Shown piece by piece: positions 43,542 through 53,163 of a stretch of 64,000 nt of DNA (position 1 is its first letter; each line of letters begins with the position of its first letter). The notes beneath the pieces are model-generated. The model had not been told where the DNA came from and searched no databases. It worked only from the letters and a program-made list of their open reading frames with translations. The translations under genes and the position numbers were made by a program. The stretch comes from CBDEGU01 sp965238045 (GTDB lineage Bacteria; Acidobacteriota; Terriglobia; Bryobacterales; UBA6623), in assembly GCA_965238045.1 (NCBI GenBank), contig CBDEGU010000011.1:186001-250000 (forward strand). Direction: 5' to 3'.

Positions 43542-45632
43542 ATGGCGTCTTTCGCGTGCTGGTTTGTCGCGGTGTTGTGCGTATGGGTCGCTCCGCTAGC
43601 GGCCCAAGTGAGGCCCGTTTCAGCGGATCAGGAAAGAATGTGGTTGCGGCATCTCATTCCGCTGCCGCATGAAATATCGATTGGCGAAAAGATGGTGCTC
43701 TCGCCGGGCTCGGTTCGCATCACGGTTGAGGACGGCTCGACGGAGATCGAACAGAACGCGGCGGACGAACTGCGGCGGCTGTTGGCCTCCCCGGCTGGGG
43801 CTGGGGCATCTCTGGGGAAGGCGCGTCCTGGAAGCAGCGCCGCGGACACGGCGTTCGAGGTTCTGATCGGAGTCGCCGGCCGCGGGATGATTCGCGGGAT
43901 CGTGCCGGATTCCGACATGCGAAGGCTCAGGGCGCTTCCGAACCGGGAACAAGCCTACCTCATTCGTCCCGTTGGCAAGGCAAAGCTCGTGGTTACGGCC
44001 CTGCATCCGAAAGGCGTGTATCACGGCGTCCGAACGCTGCATCAGCTTTTGGAAGCGCGACTGTCGGCCGGCCGAGTCGAGGTTCCCCTGGCGAGGGTGA
44101 CCGATTGGCCGGATCTCGAAGAGAGAGGTCTGTGGAACTTTCCCAATCCAGAGGAATGGGTGCCCTGGATGGCGGCTCTCAAGCTGAACTACGGCAAGAT
44201 GGCCAGAACGAAACTGCTGCCGATCGAGAGAGGCAAGAAGAATGGTGTCGTGATCGAGACCGAACTCTATCAGGCGGCCCGGCGGCAGGCGTTTCACTAT
44301 CAGCCCTACCTGATCCACTTCAATTTGCTGCACGCCTCCGGTCTCTTTCGCGCCTATCCAGAATTGGCGGGCGAGGGGGACGCGGCGCTAGCGGGACGTT
44401 ACTTTGCTCATAAGAGCGGGAATCAGCACCGTGCGCCGAAAGCGGATCACCCGTTGTTTCAAAAGCTGCTCGCCGAGTGGCTCGGTGATTTCGCCGCGCA
44501 GGGTGTGGAGGAAGTCAGTTGCTGGCTCAGCGAGCGGCCCGCCGAGGATGAAGGCCGGCCCGCCAATGCGCCGGGCCAGGAGGTTAGCGAGACCCGCGCG
44601 CTGCTTGCCGCGTTGCGGGAAGTTCGGAAAACCTACCCGAGTTTCGGCATTCGGATCTTTCTTTCCACCGTGCCGCCGGGACGCTACTACCGCGTCATGG
44701 CGGAGACGCCGAGTGACATCAAGATCGAGCGGGCTTGCGCGACCAAGCTGGAGCGCATCCCGCACTTGCCGCGCGACCTGTTTCGCAATCCGATGCTCGA
44801 TCACTACAGCGCCAGCGGACGGTGGATCGCCAGCTACGATGTACCGATCACCGCCAACGCGCGCGTCGACACGCCTGAGTTCATGGTGCCGGAGAGTTCG
44901 GCTCACCGCGTGCGGGATTATCTTGGGCAGCTTATCGAGCGTAAGGTCCGGGGCGCCTACGGCATGATGGCGTGGGCTGACCATGGCAAGCAGACCTGCG
45001 GCTACAACATTCACGCGCTGGCTGAGTTCGCCTGGAATCACAAGGGGCGAAGCGAGAAGGAGTTTAGCATCGCCTGGGCGACGCGGGAGGGCTATAAGGA
45101 TCCGGAGCGTGTCGGGGAGTGGGCGGAGCTGATGGGTCCGGTGGAGTTCGACGTGTATGATTCGGATTTTCCGATTGTCTACTCGTGGGGCAAGGCCGCG
45201 AAGATGATCGAGCAGCGCGAGCGGCCGTATCTCGGGGAAGGGATTTTCCGCTACTACAGCGACCGCGAGGATTTTGACCGCAAGATTGCCGCTTGTGACC
45301 GGGCGCTGGAGATTGCACGAGGTTTTGAAAACCCCTACCTTGCCGATGAAACGCGCGTCGTGCGCTCCTATGTGCGGCTCGCGAAATCGCTGTATGAAGT
45401 CGCGGAGCTTGTCGCCATGAATGAGTTTCGTGATCTTGCGAGCCAGGCTCGCTTGCGGGGCGCCCTCGATCAGCTCGCCGCCGCCGGAGAGGAGAACGCC
45501 AGCGCAATTCGCCAGTGGCGGCGGCGGCTGGGGCCGCAACCCTGGCATCGGCGCGTTCATGACGCCATCGAGGCGGCCGAAGCGACGGTGAACGACGTCA
45601 AGGAATTCGTTTCGGGGCGCTACTTTTACTGA
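43542..45632 (+). CDS. Secreted GH20-like glycoside hydrolase (beta-hexosaminidase N-domain type)
   Basis: 696 residues with a signal peptide (MASFACWFVAVLCVWVAPLAAQ). An N-terminal alpha/beta domain of GH20b type (HLIPLPHEISIGEKMVLSPG ... ADELRRLLASP ... YLIRPVGKAKLVVTALHPKGVYHGVRTLHQLL) precedes a TIM-barrel-like region (LYQAARRQAFHYQPYLIHFN, EVSCWLSERPAEDEG). The last 150 residues are helical. The GH20 catalytic Asp-Glu pair is not certain, and the Ser-Glu-Arg-Pro stretch may substitute for it. Likely acts on N-acetylhexosamine glycans outside the cell; exact family (GH20 or GH84-like) is unresolved. Confidence 0.78.
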   Translation: MASFACWFVAVLCVWVAPLAAQVRPVSADQERMWLRHLIPLPHEISIGEKMVLSPGSVRITVEDGSTEIEQNAADELRRLLASPAGAGASLGKARPGSSAADTAFEVLIGVAGRGMIRGIVPDSDMRRLRALPNREQAYLIRPVGKAKLVVTALHPKGVYHGVRTLHQLLEARLSAGRVEVPLARVTDWPDLEERGLWNFPNPEEWVPWMAALKLNYGKMARTKLLPIERGKKNGVVIETELYQAARRQAFHYQPYLIHFNLLHASGLFRAYPELAGEGDAALAGRYFAHKSGNQHRAPKADHPLFQKLLAEWLGDFAAQGVEEVSCWLSERPAEDEGRPANAPGQEVSETRALLAALREVRKTYPSFGIRIFLSTVPPGRYYRVMAETPSDIKIERACATKLERIPHLPRDLFRNPMLDHYSASGRWIASYDVPITANARVDTPEFMVPESSAHRVRDYLGQLIERKVRGAYGMMAWADHGKQTCGYNIHALAEFAWNHKGRSEKEFSIAWATREGYKDPERVGEWAELMGPVEFDVYDSDFPIVYSWGKAAKMIEQRERPYLGEGIFRYYSDREDFDRKIAACDRALEIARGFENPYLADETRVVRSYVRLAKSLYEVAELVAMNEFRDLASQARLRGALDQLAAAGEENASAIRQWRRRLGPQPWHRRVHDAIEAAEATVNDVKEFVSGRYFY

Positions 45633-45728
45633 GGCCGGCGCGGCGGCCCTCATTTTGACGGTGAGGCTCTTTGGGGCAGGGAAGTGGCCTAGCCCCGGGT
45701 GGCCCTGGGCTACGATAATGATTGATCC

Positions 45729-47204
45729 ATGACCTATCAACTCGTTGCTTCGGCGCCGGAACAGGCCAGCGCGGATGCGGTTGCGATTGTTCTCTTTGAG
45801 CAAAGTGAGGGCGCCGGGGCGCCTGGCGGCCGCTTCGACCATTTGACCGGCGGATTGATCGCCGAGGTGTATGCGTCGAAAGAGTTCCGCGGCAAGTTTC
45901 TCAAGACCGCGCTGCTTCATCGTCCCGATGGATTTGAAGCAGGCCGGTTGCTGCTCGTCGGCGGCGGCAAGCTGGAGGAGTTTACCCTGGCGCGCTTGCG
46001 GCAAACGGCCGGTACGGCGGTGCGGCGGCTCAAAGCCGCCGGCGCACGGAGCATCGTGCTTGTTCCAGTGGGCGAGTTTCCGGTCGGGGACCAAGTACAA
46101 GTCATGGCCGAAGGCGCCGGGGCGGCCACCTATGAGCCTGGCGCACACAAGACCGAGGACGAGGACACGACCGCCGTCGAGCAACTGTGGATTACCGCCG
46201 ATCCGGCTCTGCGGGCGAGCCTCGACAAAGGGGCGGCCATCGCCGAAGCGCAGAACTTCGCCCGTTTTCTGGTCAACGAACCTGGCAACCTCCTGACTCC
46301 AACGGTCTTGGCCCAGCGCGCCGTAGAGATGGCGACAGGGGCGGGACTCGAGGCCGAGGTTCTCGGCGAGGACGAGCTCGAGGCGTTGAAAATGGGGGCC
46401 CTGCTCGGTGTCGCGCAAGGCAGCGTGGAGCCGCCCGTGCTGATCGTGGTTCGCTACCGCCCCGAGAGTGAGCCGGAGTCGGACGTTCATCTGGGGCTGG
46501 TCGGAAAGGCCGTGACCTTTGACACCGGAGGCATTTCGATCAAACCTTCGCTGGACATGGACAAGATGAAATATGACATGGCCGGAGGCGCGGCCATGCT
46601 CGGCGCCATGCAGGCGATTGCCGGTCTCAAGCCCGCCGTGCCCGTCACGGCCATCATCCCCAGTGTTGAGAATATGCCCGGCGCCGCCGCCCAGCGCCCA
46701 GGCGATGTGGTCACGGCGATGTCGGGCAAGACCATCGAAGTTCTCAATACCGACGCCGAAGGGCGGCTGATTCTCGCCGACGCCCTGACCTACGCCCAGA
46801 AGCAGGGCTGCACGCACCTGGTCGACGCGGCGACGCTGACCGGTTCCATCGTTGTGGCCCTGGGGCATGTTCGCGTGGGCGTGTTTTCGAACGACGACGC
46901 CTGGCAGCGGCAATTGCTCTCATCGGCGGCCACGGCGGGCGAGAAGATGTGGGCCATGCCGATGGACGAGGAATACAAGGAAGAGTTGAAAAGTCTGATC
47001 GCCGACTTGCCCAATATCGGCACGCGCTGGGGTGGATCGATCACCGCCGCGATCTTCCTGCAACAGTTCGCCGACCCAGCACCCTGGGTACATCTCGATA
47101 TCGCCGGCACGGCCTGGATCGAGGAGGAGAAGCCCTATCTGCCCAAAGGCCCTAGCGGAGTCGCGGTTCGAACGCTCGCCGATCTGGCCATGAAACTGAG
47201 TTAG
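45729..47204 (+). CDS. pepA: Leucyl aminopeptidase (M17 family)
   Basis: 491 residues. The C-terminal catalytic domain has Lys260, Asp265 (VGKAVTFDTGGISIK), Lys272, Asp283 and the signature NTDAEGRL at 340-347, then DAATLTGSIVVALG and GTRWGGSITAAIFLQQF. The two-metal site is complete. The N-terminal domain (about 1-170) is the usual M17 non-catalytic domain. The enzyme removes N-terminal residues from peptides in the cytoplasm. It ends 25 bp before the cytochrome gene end on the other strand, with no obvious terminator. Confidence 0.95.
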   Translation: MTYQLVASAPEQASADAVAIVLFEQSEGAGAPGGRFDHLTGGLIAEVYASKEFRGKFLKTALLHRPDGFEAGRLLLVGGGKLEEFTLARLRQTAGTAVRRLKAAGARSIVLVPVGEFPVGDQVQVMAEGAGAATYEPGAHKTEDEDTTAVEQLWITADPALRASLDKGAAIAEAQNFARFLVNEPGNLLTPTVLAQRAVEMATGAGLEAEVLGEDELEALKMGALLGVAQGSVEPPVLIVVRYRPESEPESDVHLGLVGKAVTFDTGGISIKPSLDMDKMKYDMAGGAAMLGAMQAIAGLKPAVPVTAIIPSVENMPGAAAQRPGDVVTAMSGKTIEVLNTDAEGRLILADALTYAQKQGCTHLVDAATLTGSIVVALGHVRVGVFSNDDAWQRQLLSSAATAGEKMWAMPMDEEYKEELKSLIADLPNIGTRWGGSITAAIFLQQFADPAPWVHLDIAGTAWIEEEKPYLPKGPSGVAVRTLADLAMKLS

Positions 47205-47229
47205 ATCGAGCCAGCGGTGAGACGGAGGG

Positions 47230-48870
47230 TCAACTTGGCGGCAAGGCCATGAGATACGCGACGATGGCTTCCATTTCACCGGGCGGGAAGTCGTAGGGTG
47301 GCATCAAGCTGCCGGGGGAAAGCTTTTGCGGATCCCGGAAATGCTCGACCAGCCACTCCTTCGTTCTTTGCCGGCCCACGCCGTTGAGCGGCGGGCCGTT
47401 CTCGCCGCCCATTCCGTTGATCGTATGGCAAGTGCCGCACATGTTCATCTGATAAATCATGGCGCCTTGCATGGCGAAATCGGGCACTTTCTCAAGCGCC
47501 AGAGCGTTTTCTGGAGTCACCTTCAGCAAGAAGGCCGACAGGCAGTTCAACTCAACTTCCGAGACATTCACCGGCGGCATCGGACTGCCCGGAACCACGG
47601 CCGAGGGATTGCGGAAGTGGGCGATCATCCAGTCGGCGGTCCTTCGTGACCCGACGGTCGCTAGCGTGGGACCCATTTTCGGTTCGCCCCCGGCGAGGTT
47701 GTGGCAGGTCTGGCAGTTTTCGCGGCGGTAGCAGGCGGCTCCAGCTAGCTCGACCGGCGTGAGTTGGGGCCAGCCCGCCGCGGCTGAGAGAGGGGATGTC
47801 TGTGCAGGTTGCTCTGGTGTTGTGACGATCGCGGCAACTGTGAGAGCCGTCCAACCCACGGCCGCCAGGGCGACGATGCTCAAGGCGAAGGTTCGCTGTC
47901 CGATTCTCTTGGCCTGGCCACGGTCGAGGAAAGGCACCAGGAACAGCGCCACGATGGCTAGCGTGGGCAGGACGATCGCCCCAACCACCTCCATCGAGCC
48001 TTCGAAAACCTTCAGGGTTTGGAACAGAAAGAGAAAGTACCACTCGGGACGGGGAATATAAGTTGTGTCGGTCGGGTCGGCCACCCTTTCCAGGGGCGTG
48101 CCGGCGGCGACGGCTAATACAAAGAGGATGACGAAGGCCGAGAAGACGGCCATGGTGTCTTTGAATGCCTGCTCCGGAAAAAATCTCTTCTTCGGCTTGG
48201 CGATGTCGCCGGGAGTCGGCGCGACCCCGTGGCGCAGAACTAAATACACGTGCAGCACGATGAGCAGAATCATCAGCGCGGGCAGCACCAACACGTGCAG
48301 CGCGTAGAAGCGTGAAAAGGTGGACACGCCCACCACGCCGTCCGGGCTCCCTAGCAGCCGCATCACGAACTCTCCCGCACCCGGGGCGAGGAAAGAGATC
48401 TGGATCGTGACGACGGTCGACCAGTAGGCCCGGCTGTCTCCCGGCAGCAGATAGCCGGTCAGGCCGAAGCCGAGCACGAGCAGAAACAGCACGACGCCGA
48501 CGATCCAGGTCGCCTCGCGAGGTTTCTTATAGGCTCCCCAAAGAGCCACCTGTATCATGTGCAGGACGACTACGACGACCATGGCGCTGGCGCCCCAGTG
48601 GTGCAGTCCGCGGAGAATGCGTCCGCCGGTCAGCTCGTTGATAATGTACTGCAAACTGAAATAAGAAGAGCCTGGCTGGGGCACGTAGTGGAAGGCCAGC
48701 AAGATGCCTGTAAAACCCTGAAGCATGAAAAGGAAAAGCGCGACGCTTCCAAAGACCTGACGCCAGCCGCTGGACGCCGGGATGTCTTCGTCGAGGAAGC
48801 GTTTGACGGCCGTTAGCAGTCCCGTTCGGTCGTCGATCCAGCCGGCGGCAGCGCCGATGAGGGCGGTCAT
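47230..48870 (-). CDS. Cytochrome b with two C-terminal cytochrome c domains (bc complex subunit)
   Basis: 546 residues from ATG 48870, which overlaps the Rieske stop (ATGA). Haem b ligands are spaced as expected: His90/91 and His192, His104 and His207. The PEWY quinol-site motif is at 275-278. Eight or nine TM helices (VALFLFMLQGFTGILLAF, VVVVVLHMIQVALWG and others) precede two haem c sites, CQTCH (386-390) and CGTCH (478-482), each with a downstream methionine. The cytochrome c part replaces a separate cytochrome c1, so the Rieske/cyt b-cc pair may form a minimal quinol:electron-acceptor complex. The longer frame to 48921 is in the Rieske gene. Confidence 0.93.
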   Translation of the reverse strand: MTALIGAAAGWIDDRTGLLTAVKRFLDEDIPASSGWRQVFGSVALFLFMLQGFTGILLAFHYVPQPGSSYFSLQYIINELTGGRILRGLHHWGASAMVVVVVLHMIQVALWGAYKKPREATWIVGVVLFLLVLGFGLTGYLLPGDSRAYWSTVVTIQISFLAPGAGEFVMRLLGSPDGVVGVSTFSRFYALHVLVLPALMILLIVLHVYLVLRHGVAPTPGDIAKPKKRFFPEQAFKDTMAVFSAFVILFVLAVAAGTPLERVADPTDTTYIPRPEWYFLFLFQTLKVFEGSMEVVGAIVLPTLAIVALFLVPFLDRGQAKRIGQRTFALSIVALAAVGWTALTVAAIVTTPEQPAQTSPLSAAAGWPQLTPVELAGAACYRRENCQTCHNLAGGEPKMGPTLATVGSRRTADWMIAHFRNPSAVVPGSPMPPVNVSEVELNCLSAFLLKVTPENALALEKVPDFAMQGAMIYQMNMCGTCHTINGMGGENGPPLNGVGRQRTKEWLVEHFRDPQKLSPGSLMPPYDFPPGEMEAIVAYLMALPPS

Positions 48871-49379
48871 GCGCTGGTCTTCTCCGAAGATGCCGGGGAG
48901 GGAGAAACGCGGCCAAGCCAAAGCCGCGTGCCCTCGATCCGCGTTTCAAAGCGATCGAGCGGCCGGGGCGCGGGGCCGGTCAAGACATCTCCGCTGGCGG
49001 CGAAAGTCGAAGCGTGGCAAGGGCACAGGAAGTTGTTGTTCTTCTCGTCCCAGTGGTAGCCGCAGCCGAGATGGGTGCAGTGCGGCGCGAAGGCGACGAC
49101 TTCTCCGTCACTGGATTTCACCACCCAGGCACTGGTTTTTTCGATGATGGTCTTCCAGCCGTCGGTGCGTTTTTTTCTAAACACCATCTCGGCGGGCTCG
49201 TTGGCCGGCAGCGATCTAATGTCGCCGGCCTCGGCCCAGCCGCTGCTGGCTTTGCTTTGAAAAGGAGAAAAGAGATAGGCGACGGCCGGCAGTGCCAGCG
49301 CCGCTGAAATCAATGATGCGGCCGAGCCGATCACGATTTGCTGAAAATTCCTGCGAGTGCTTCCGATGGGTTCGCCCAT
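48867..49379 (-). CDS. Rieske iron-sulfur protein
   Basis: 170 residues. Tat-type start (STRRNFQQIVIG), one TM segment (SLISAALALPAVAYLF), then the Rieske fold with 2Fe-2S ligands CTHLGC (101-106) and CPCHAST (119-125). The TM helix anchors it to the membrane and the cluster faces the periplasm. Overlapping ATGA with the cytochrome b gene indicates a translationally coupled two-gene operon on the minus strand. It belongs to a bc1/b6f-like quinol oxidase. Confidence 0.95.
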   Translation of the reverse strand: MGEPIGSTRRNFQQIVIGSAASLISAALALPAVAYLFSPFQSKASSGWAEAGDIRSLPANEPAEMVFRKKRTDGWKTIIEKTSAWVVKSSDGEVVAFAPHCTHLGCGYHWDEKNNNFLCPCHASTFAASGDVLTGPAPRPLDRFETRIEGTRLWLGRVSPSPASSEKTSA

Positions 49380-49615
49380 GCTGCGGTCCCCTTGCCGACC
49401 TACCGGATAGATCGCCGGACGAGCCGGAAAAGTTACGCCGCCGCAAGCTCGGAGTCCGGATACGGCGCGAGGAGGCGGGACTCGTCTCGCGCGGCCAGGG
49501 CGAAACGTTAACAGAGGTTAACCGGCTTGCTCGTGACTTTCTGTTGCGAGTGCGCGAATGAATCCATTGAAGGGCCTTCGGCCCGGTTTTTCCGAGTTCC
49601 AAGGAGGAATTAACG

Positions 49616-49969
49616 ATGAAGCGACTTGCACTGAGTTTGTTTGCGGCGTTGATGTTCGTGGCGCTGCCGGTGGCGGCGGAAACGGTCGACGGCTATCTGG
49701 TCGACAAGATGTGCTCGGCGAAGATAGTCGAGAAAGGCGGCGGCGCCGCGAAGATGCACACGAAGATGTGTGCCCTGATGCCGAACTGCAAGGCCAGCGG
49801 TTTTGGAGTCGTCACGGCGGACGGAAAGTTTCTCAAGTTCGACGCCAGCGGCGACAAGAAGGCCACCGCCGCGCTTGACGGAACCGACAAGAAAGACAAC
49901 ATCACGGTCAGCGTGGACGGGAAAGTCGACGGCAGTTCGATTGCGGTCACAAGCCTCAAGATCACCTGA
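49616..49969 (+). CDS. Small exported protein of unknown function (117 aa)
   Basis: AAGGAGGAATT precedes ATG 49616. A Sec signal (MKRLALSLFAALMFVALPVAA, cleaved before ETVDG) is followed by a 96-residue mature part. It has two cysteine stretches (KMCSAKIVEKG and KMCALMPNCKASGFGVVTAD) and a beta-rich end (DNITVSVDGKVDGSSIAV). It has the feel of small acidobacterial exported proteins of unknown function; metal binding by the Met/His/Cys-rich MHTKMCALMPNC is a guess only. Confidence 0.82.
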   Translation: MKRLALSLFAALMFVALPVAAETVDGYLVDKMCSAKIVEKGGGAAKMHTKMCALMPNCKASGFGVVTADGKFLKFDASGDKKATAALDGTDKKDNITVSVDGKVDGSSIAVTSLKIT

Positions 49970-50351
49970 CGATTCACTATTCTCCTCTCCGGGGAACAGC
50001 TACCCCACCGATCCTGAGTGGCTGGGGCGGGACGCAACGAGTGTCCCGCTCCGGTCCTTCGTCTCACGTTCTCCCCGACCATTTCGCACGGCATGGGCCG
50101 GGACTCCTCATTTATGTTTCAGTGAGGGTGGGGAGGACTGTTTCGATTTGGTGACGGCGCGACACTGGCGTCACACCTCCGGCGGCGCGGGCGCGGATCA
50201 ATGCTTTGCATACCGCTTTGCATACCAGAACCGCTCTCGCCCGATCGCCGGGCGAACATCCGGCTCCCGTCGGCGGAGGCAGGCCGGCTACAGAACGTCG
50301 TCCGGCTGCCCGCGGCCGTCGTACCTCGGTGGAACGATGCTATTTGACCGT
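49970..50351. other. About 380 bp intergenic region with a 12-bp tandem repeat
   Basis: No convincing gene; the frame 49803-50504 is an extension antisense to the pilin gene. A tandem GCTTTGCATACC repeat (two units) lies at 50203-50226, useful as a marker. The Flp pilin gene reads toward this region, so a terminator is expected but not clear. Confidence 0.5.
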
Positions 50352-50582
50352 CTAGGCAGCAGCCTCGACGAGCAACTCCTTCACGCTGGTGAAGATTTTT
50401 TCAATCCCTTCGTTGATATCGGGCAGGGCAGCGCCGACGATAACAGCCACGAATCCAGCCAGCAGGGCGTACTCGATGAGGTCCTGGGCGTCTTCGCCGA
50501 CTAGAAGACGGCGCCAAAGAAGCGAGCATCGTTCCGTAGCAGATGACCACCGGAACTGTGTCATGGAACGAAGTATAGACAT
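50352..50582 (-). CDS. Flp-type pilin (Tad pilus major subunit family)
   Basis: 76 residues if ATG 50582 is used; ATG 50564 gives 70. After a basic leader the sequence EDAQDLIEYALLAGFVAVIV is the Flp prepilin pattern (leader processing before a Leu/Ile-rich helix with conserved Glu and Tyr). A short tail (ALPDINEGIEKIFTSVKELL) follows. The helix polymerises as the pilus core, and maturation needs the prepilin peptidase encoded at 60.9 kb. It lies 10 kb from the Tad genes, which is uncommon but seen. Confidence 0.85.
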   Translation of the reverse strand: MSILRSMTQFRWSSATERCSLLWRRLLVGEDAQDLIEYALLAGFVAVIVGAALPDINEGIEKIFTSVKELLVEAAA

Positions 50583-50716
50583 AAGCCTCCGATATTCCCC
50601 ATCATTCCCTAGATACCTGTCTTGCTCAATAGTACATAAGAACTATCAGTTCTAGGGTGAACATCTTGGCGAGCAGGGTCGGCCCCAAAACTTCCCCGGA
50701 TACGTGCCGCGGGCGG

Positions 50717-52078
50717 TTACGGCTGGCTGACCGGGCGGTTGGGATTGACAAAGATCCAGGAGATGGCGGCGGCCAAATAGATCGCGCTGACCAGATAGAA
50801 TACTTGGTTCCAGTTGCCGCCTGTTTTCTCGATGTTGTCGATCATATGGCCCACGATGATCGGAAGCTAAAAACCGCCGACCGTGCCCGCCATGTTCATG
50901 ATCGCCATCAGAAACGCCGTGTAGCGGCCGGCGATATCCATCGTGGCCACCCAGCCGGCGGGCCCGCCCAGACCGGAAAAGAAGGCGCCAAGGGCCATCG
51001 CGGCGACGAGAAGATTGGCCGATGTGCTCCAAGCCGCGACGATGCAAAGCAGACTGGACAAACCCAGAGCGGTAATCGCCACACCGCAGCGGCTGATGCG
51101 CTTGCTGCCGGTGCGGGTGAGGAGAAAATCGATCAGCCAGCCTCCCAACAGCGAGCCGGCTACGACCCCAATCAAAGGCGAAGTCGAGAGCAGACCAGCT
51201 TCTTGGCGCGTCACGCCATAGCCCTTTTCGAGGATTGCCGGGAACCAGGTGACGAATAGCTGATATCCAGCGGCGCGGAATGCCGCTTGGACACAAATGG
51301 CCCAGAGAGAAAGCGAGCGTATTGAATCGGTGATCAAGCGCGCCGAGATCGGCTCGCCGGCCGACTCGCTTTCTCGAGGCGGGGCCCCGCCAGGCGCGTT
51401 ATCGGGCAAAGGGTCATAGTCACCTCGGATGAGGGCAAGCTCGGCCGCGTTCACCCTCCGGTGCTGATCGGGAGTGGTCCGAAAGCCCACGCAAAACGCA
51501 ACAGCCCACACCGCGCTGACACCGGCGAAAATGATGAACGTCATTCTCCAGGAATACGACTCCAGCATCAGCGCGGTCAGAGCCACGGTTACAGCGCCGC
51601 CGACCGACATAGCCGAGGCGTTCGCGCCGCTGGCAAAGCCCCGCTCCTGGACCGGAAACCAGTCCTTGACGGCCTTGGCGGAGTTGGGAACCAGCCCCGC
51701 TTGCATCCCTCCGAAAAGGAAACGTGCGACCAGCAGCGCGGTGTAGGAGGAAACCGAAGCGAACCAGACCGTGCAGAGCGACCAGGCGGCGCAGAGGGTC
51801 GCGAGGGAGAAACGCGTGCCGAAACGGATGCCCAGCCAGCCGGTAGGAACCTGAAACACAAAGTAGCCCAACGAAAAGATGCCGAGGATAAGTCCCATCT
51901 GCTCGCTGGTCAGACCGGCTTCCGCCTGGATCGTTGTCACGGCGGGAGCGATGGCGTGCCGGGTCAGGTAGGCCGTGGCGGAAGCTGACGCGATCAAGAC
52001 CATGACCACCTGGCGGAACTTCGTCGGGTGTTCGGCGCTGGGGGCTGCCGTTGGTGAGGACATTTGCCAGGACGACAC
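50717..52078 (-). pseudogene. MFS transporter (ACS-type) interrupted by one in-frame TAG
   Basis: From ATG 52078 the frame encodes twelve TM helices: VVMVLIASASATAYLTRHAI, MGLILGIFSLGYFVFQVPTG, VARFLFGGMQAGLVPNS and so on. It ends at TAG 50867-50869, just after GTVGGF. The same frame continues with LPIIVGHMIDNIEKTGGNW, QVFYLVSAIYLAAAISWIFV and ends at TAA 50717. Thus a single base change splits an otherwise intact 452-residue transporter before the last helix. ACS-family members import sugar acids or carboxylates. The divergent SDR at 52372 has a related sugar-acid role. Could be a real nonsense mutation or a sequencing error. Confidence 0.82.
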
Positions 52079-52371
52079 AGCTTCGCTATTCGACAGGCGA
52101 GAGCGGCGAGGCGGAAACGAACGACTCGCCGATCGCGAACCGCCGATGACGCTTCGCGATCGGCGACGACAATTTTAGCACTCCAACTTGGCGGGCTGCC
52201 GCCAGAGGTGCGGGACATTCCGTGTCGAACCTGCCGATGAGGGCGCAAACCCGCGGCATGACGCCAGGAACCTTCCAGAGATGAAGCGGGGCCTCGCGAC
52301 GCCGCGCGCGATGAGCCGGGGCCGATGGCGGCGTCCCGAGCCGCCCGGCGGGCTTGCTACACTGACTCGCG

Positions 52372-53148
52372 ATGGCGGAAATTTCATCGTTGTTCGACCT
52401 TTCCGGCAAGGCCGCGATTGTCACCGGAGGCTCTCGGGGACTGGGCGCCGAAATCGCCGAGGGGCTCGCCGAAGCCGGCGCGGCTGTGTTTCTGCTGGCA
52501 CGGCGCGACCGGTGGCTCGGCCCGACGGTTGAGGCGATGAAGTCACGCGGGTTTCGCTGTGAGGGAGCGATATGTGATGTCAGTGAAAAAGATCAGGTCG
52601 AGGACGCGGTTGGCAAGGCTATGGAAGCGTTCGGGGCTGTTGACATCCTCGTCAACAACGCCGGAATTACCTGGGGCGCCGAGCCCGAGAAGATGCCTCT
52701 CGATCGCTGGCGGGCGGTGCTAGACGTCAACTTGACGGGGGCCTTTCTGTGCGCGCAAACCGTGGGGCGCGCGATGATCCAGCGGCGGGCGGGCAACATC
52801 ATTAATGTCGCCTCGATCGCCGGGCTGACCGGGACCGGGACGCTAGGAAACAGCATCGCCGGTTACGCCGCCTCGAAGGCGGGCCTGCTGGGCATGACCC
52901 GGGAACTGGCCTCGAGATGGGGCCGGCTGGGAATACGCGTCAACGCCCTGGCCCCGGGTTACTTCCCGACCAGAATGACCGAGACGATTCTCGAAGAGGT
53001 CGAGCAGGCCTATCGCGAAACGGCCCCGCTGGGCCGGGCCGGCCGGCCCGGCGAATTGAAAGGCGCGGCGGTGTTCCTGGCCTCGGACGCGTCGAGCTAC
53101 GTAACAGGCCAGACGATCATCGTGGATGGAGGAGCGACGATCGTCTGA
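52372..53148 (+). CDS. SDR-family oxidoreductase (gluconate 5-dehydrogenase-like)
   Basis: 258 residues, classical short-chain dehydrogenase: cofactor loop TGGSRGLG (18-25), NNAG (95-98), catalytic Ser148, Tyr165 and Lys169 (YAASK), and the GG-VDGGA end. The dinucleotide loop (ARRDRW) suggests NADP preference. Nearest named families are gluconate 5-dehydrogenase/2-deoxy-D-gluconate 3-dehydrogenase types. It is divergently transcribed from the MFS gene across 293 bp, a typical uptake-and-reduction pairing for sugar acids. Confidence 0.93.
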   Translation: MAEISSLFDLSGKAAIVTGGSRGLGAEIAEGLAEAGAAVFLLARRDRWLGPTVEAMKSRGFRCEGAICDVSEKDQVEDAVGKAMEAFGAVDILVNNAGITWGAEPEKMPLDRWRAVLDVNLTGAFLCAQTVGRAMIQRRAGNIINVASIAGLTGTGTLGNSIAGYAASKAGLLGMTRELASRWGRLGIRVNALAPGYFPTRMTETILEEVEQAYRETAPLGRAGRPGELKGAAVFLASDASSYVTGQTIIVDGGATIV

Positions 53149-53163
53149 GCATGCATCCGGGGC

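Noticed and set aside
44388..46913. 841-codon minus-strand frame opposite the glycosidase and pepA
   Set aside because: Long only because of GC bias; both plus-strand genes are clear families with signatures.
36387..52078. TAG recoded as a sense codon (two genes with in-frame TAG)
   Set aside because: TAG ends many intact genes here (for example 4413, 9322, 21961, 25081, 26919, 30180), so general reassignment is not supported.
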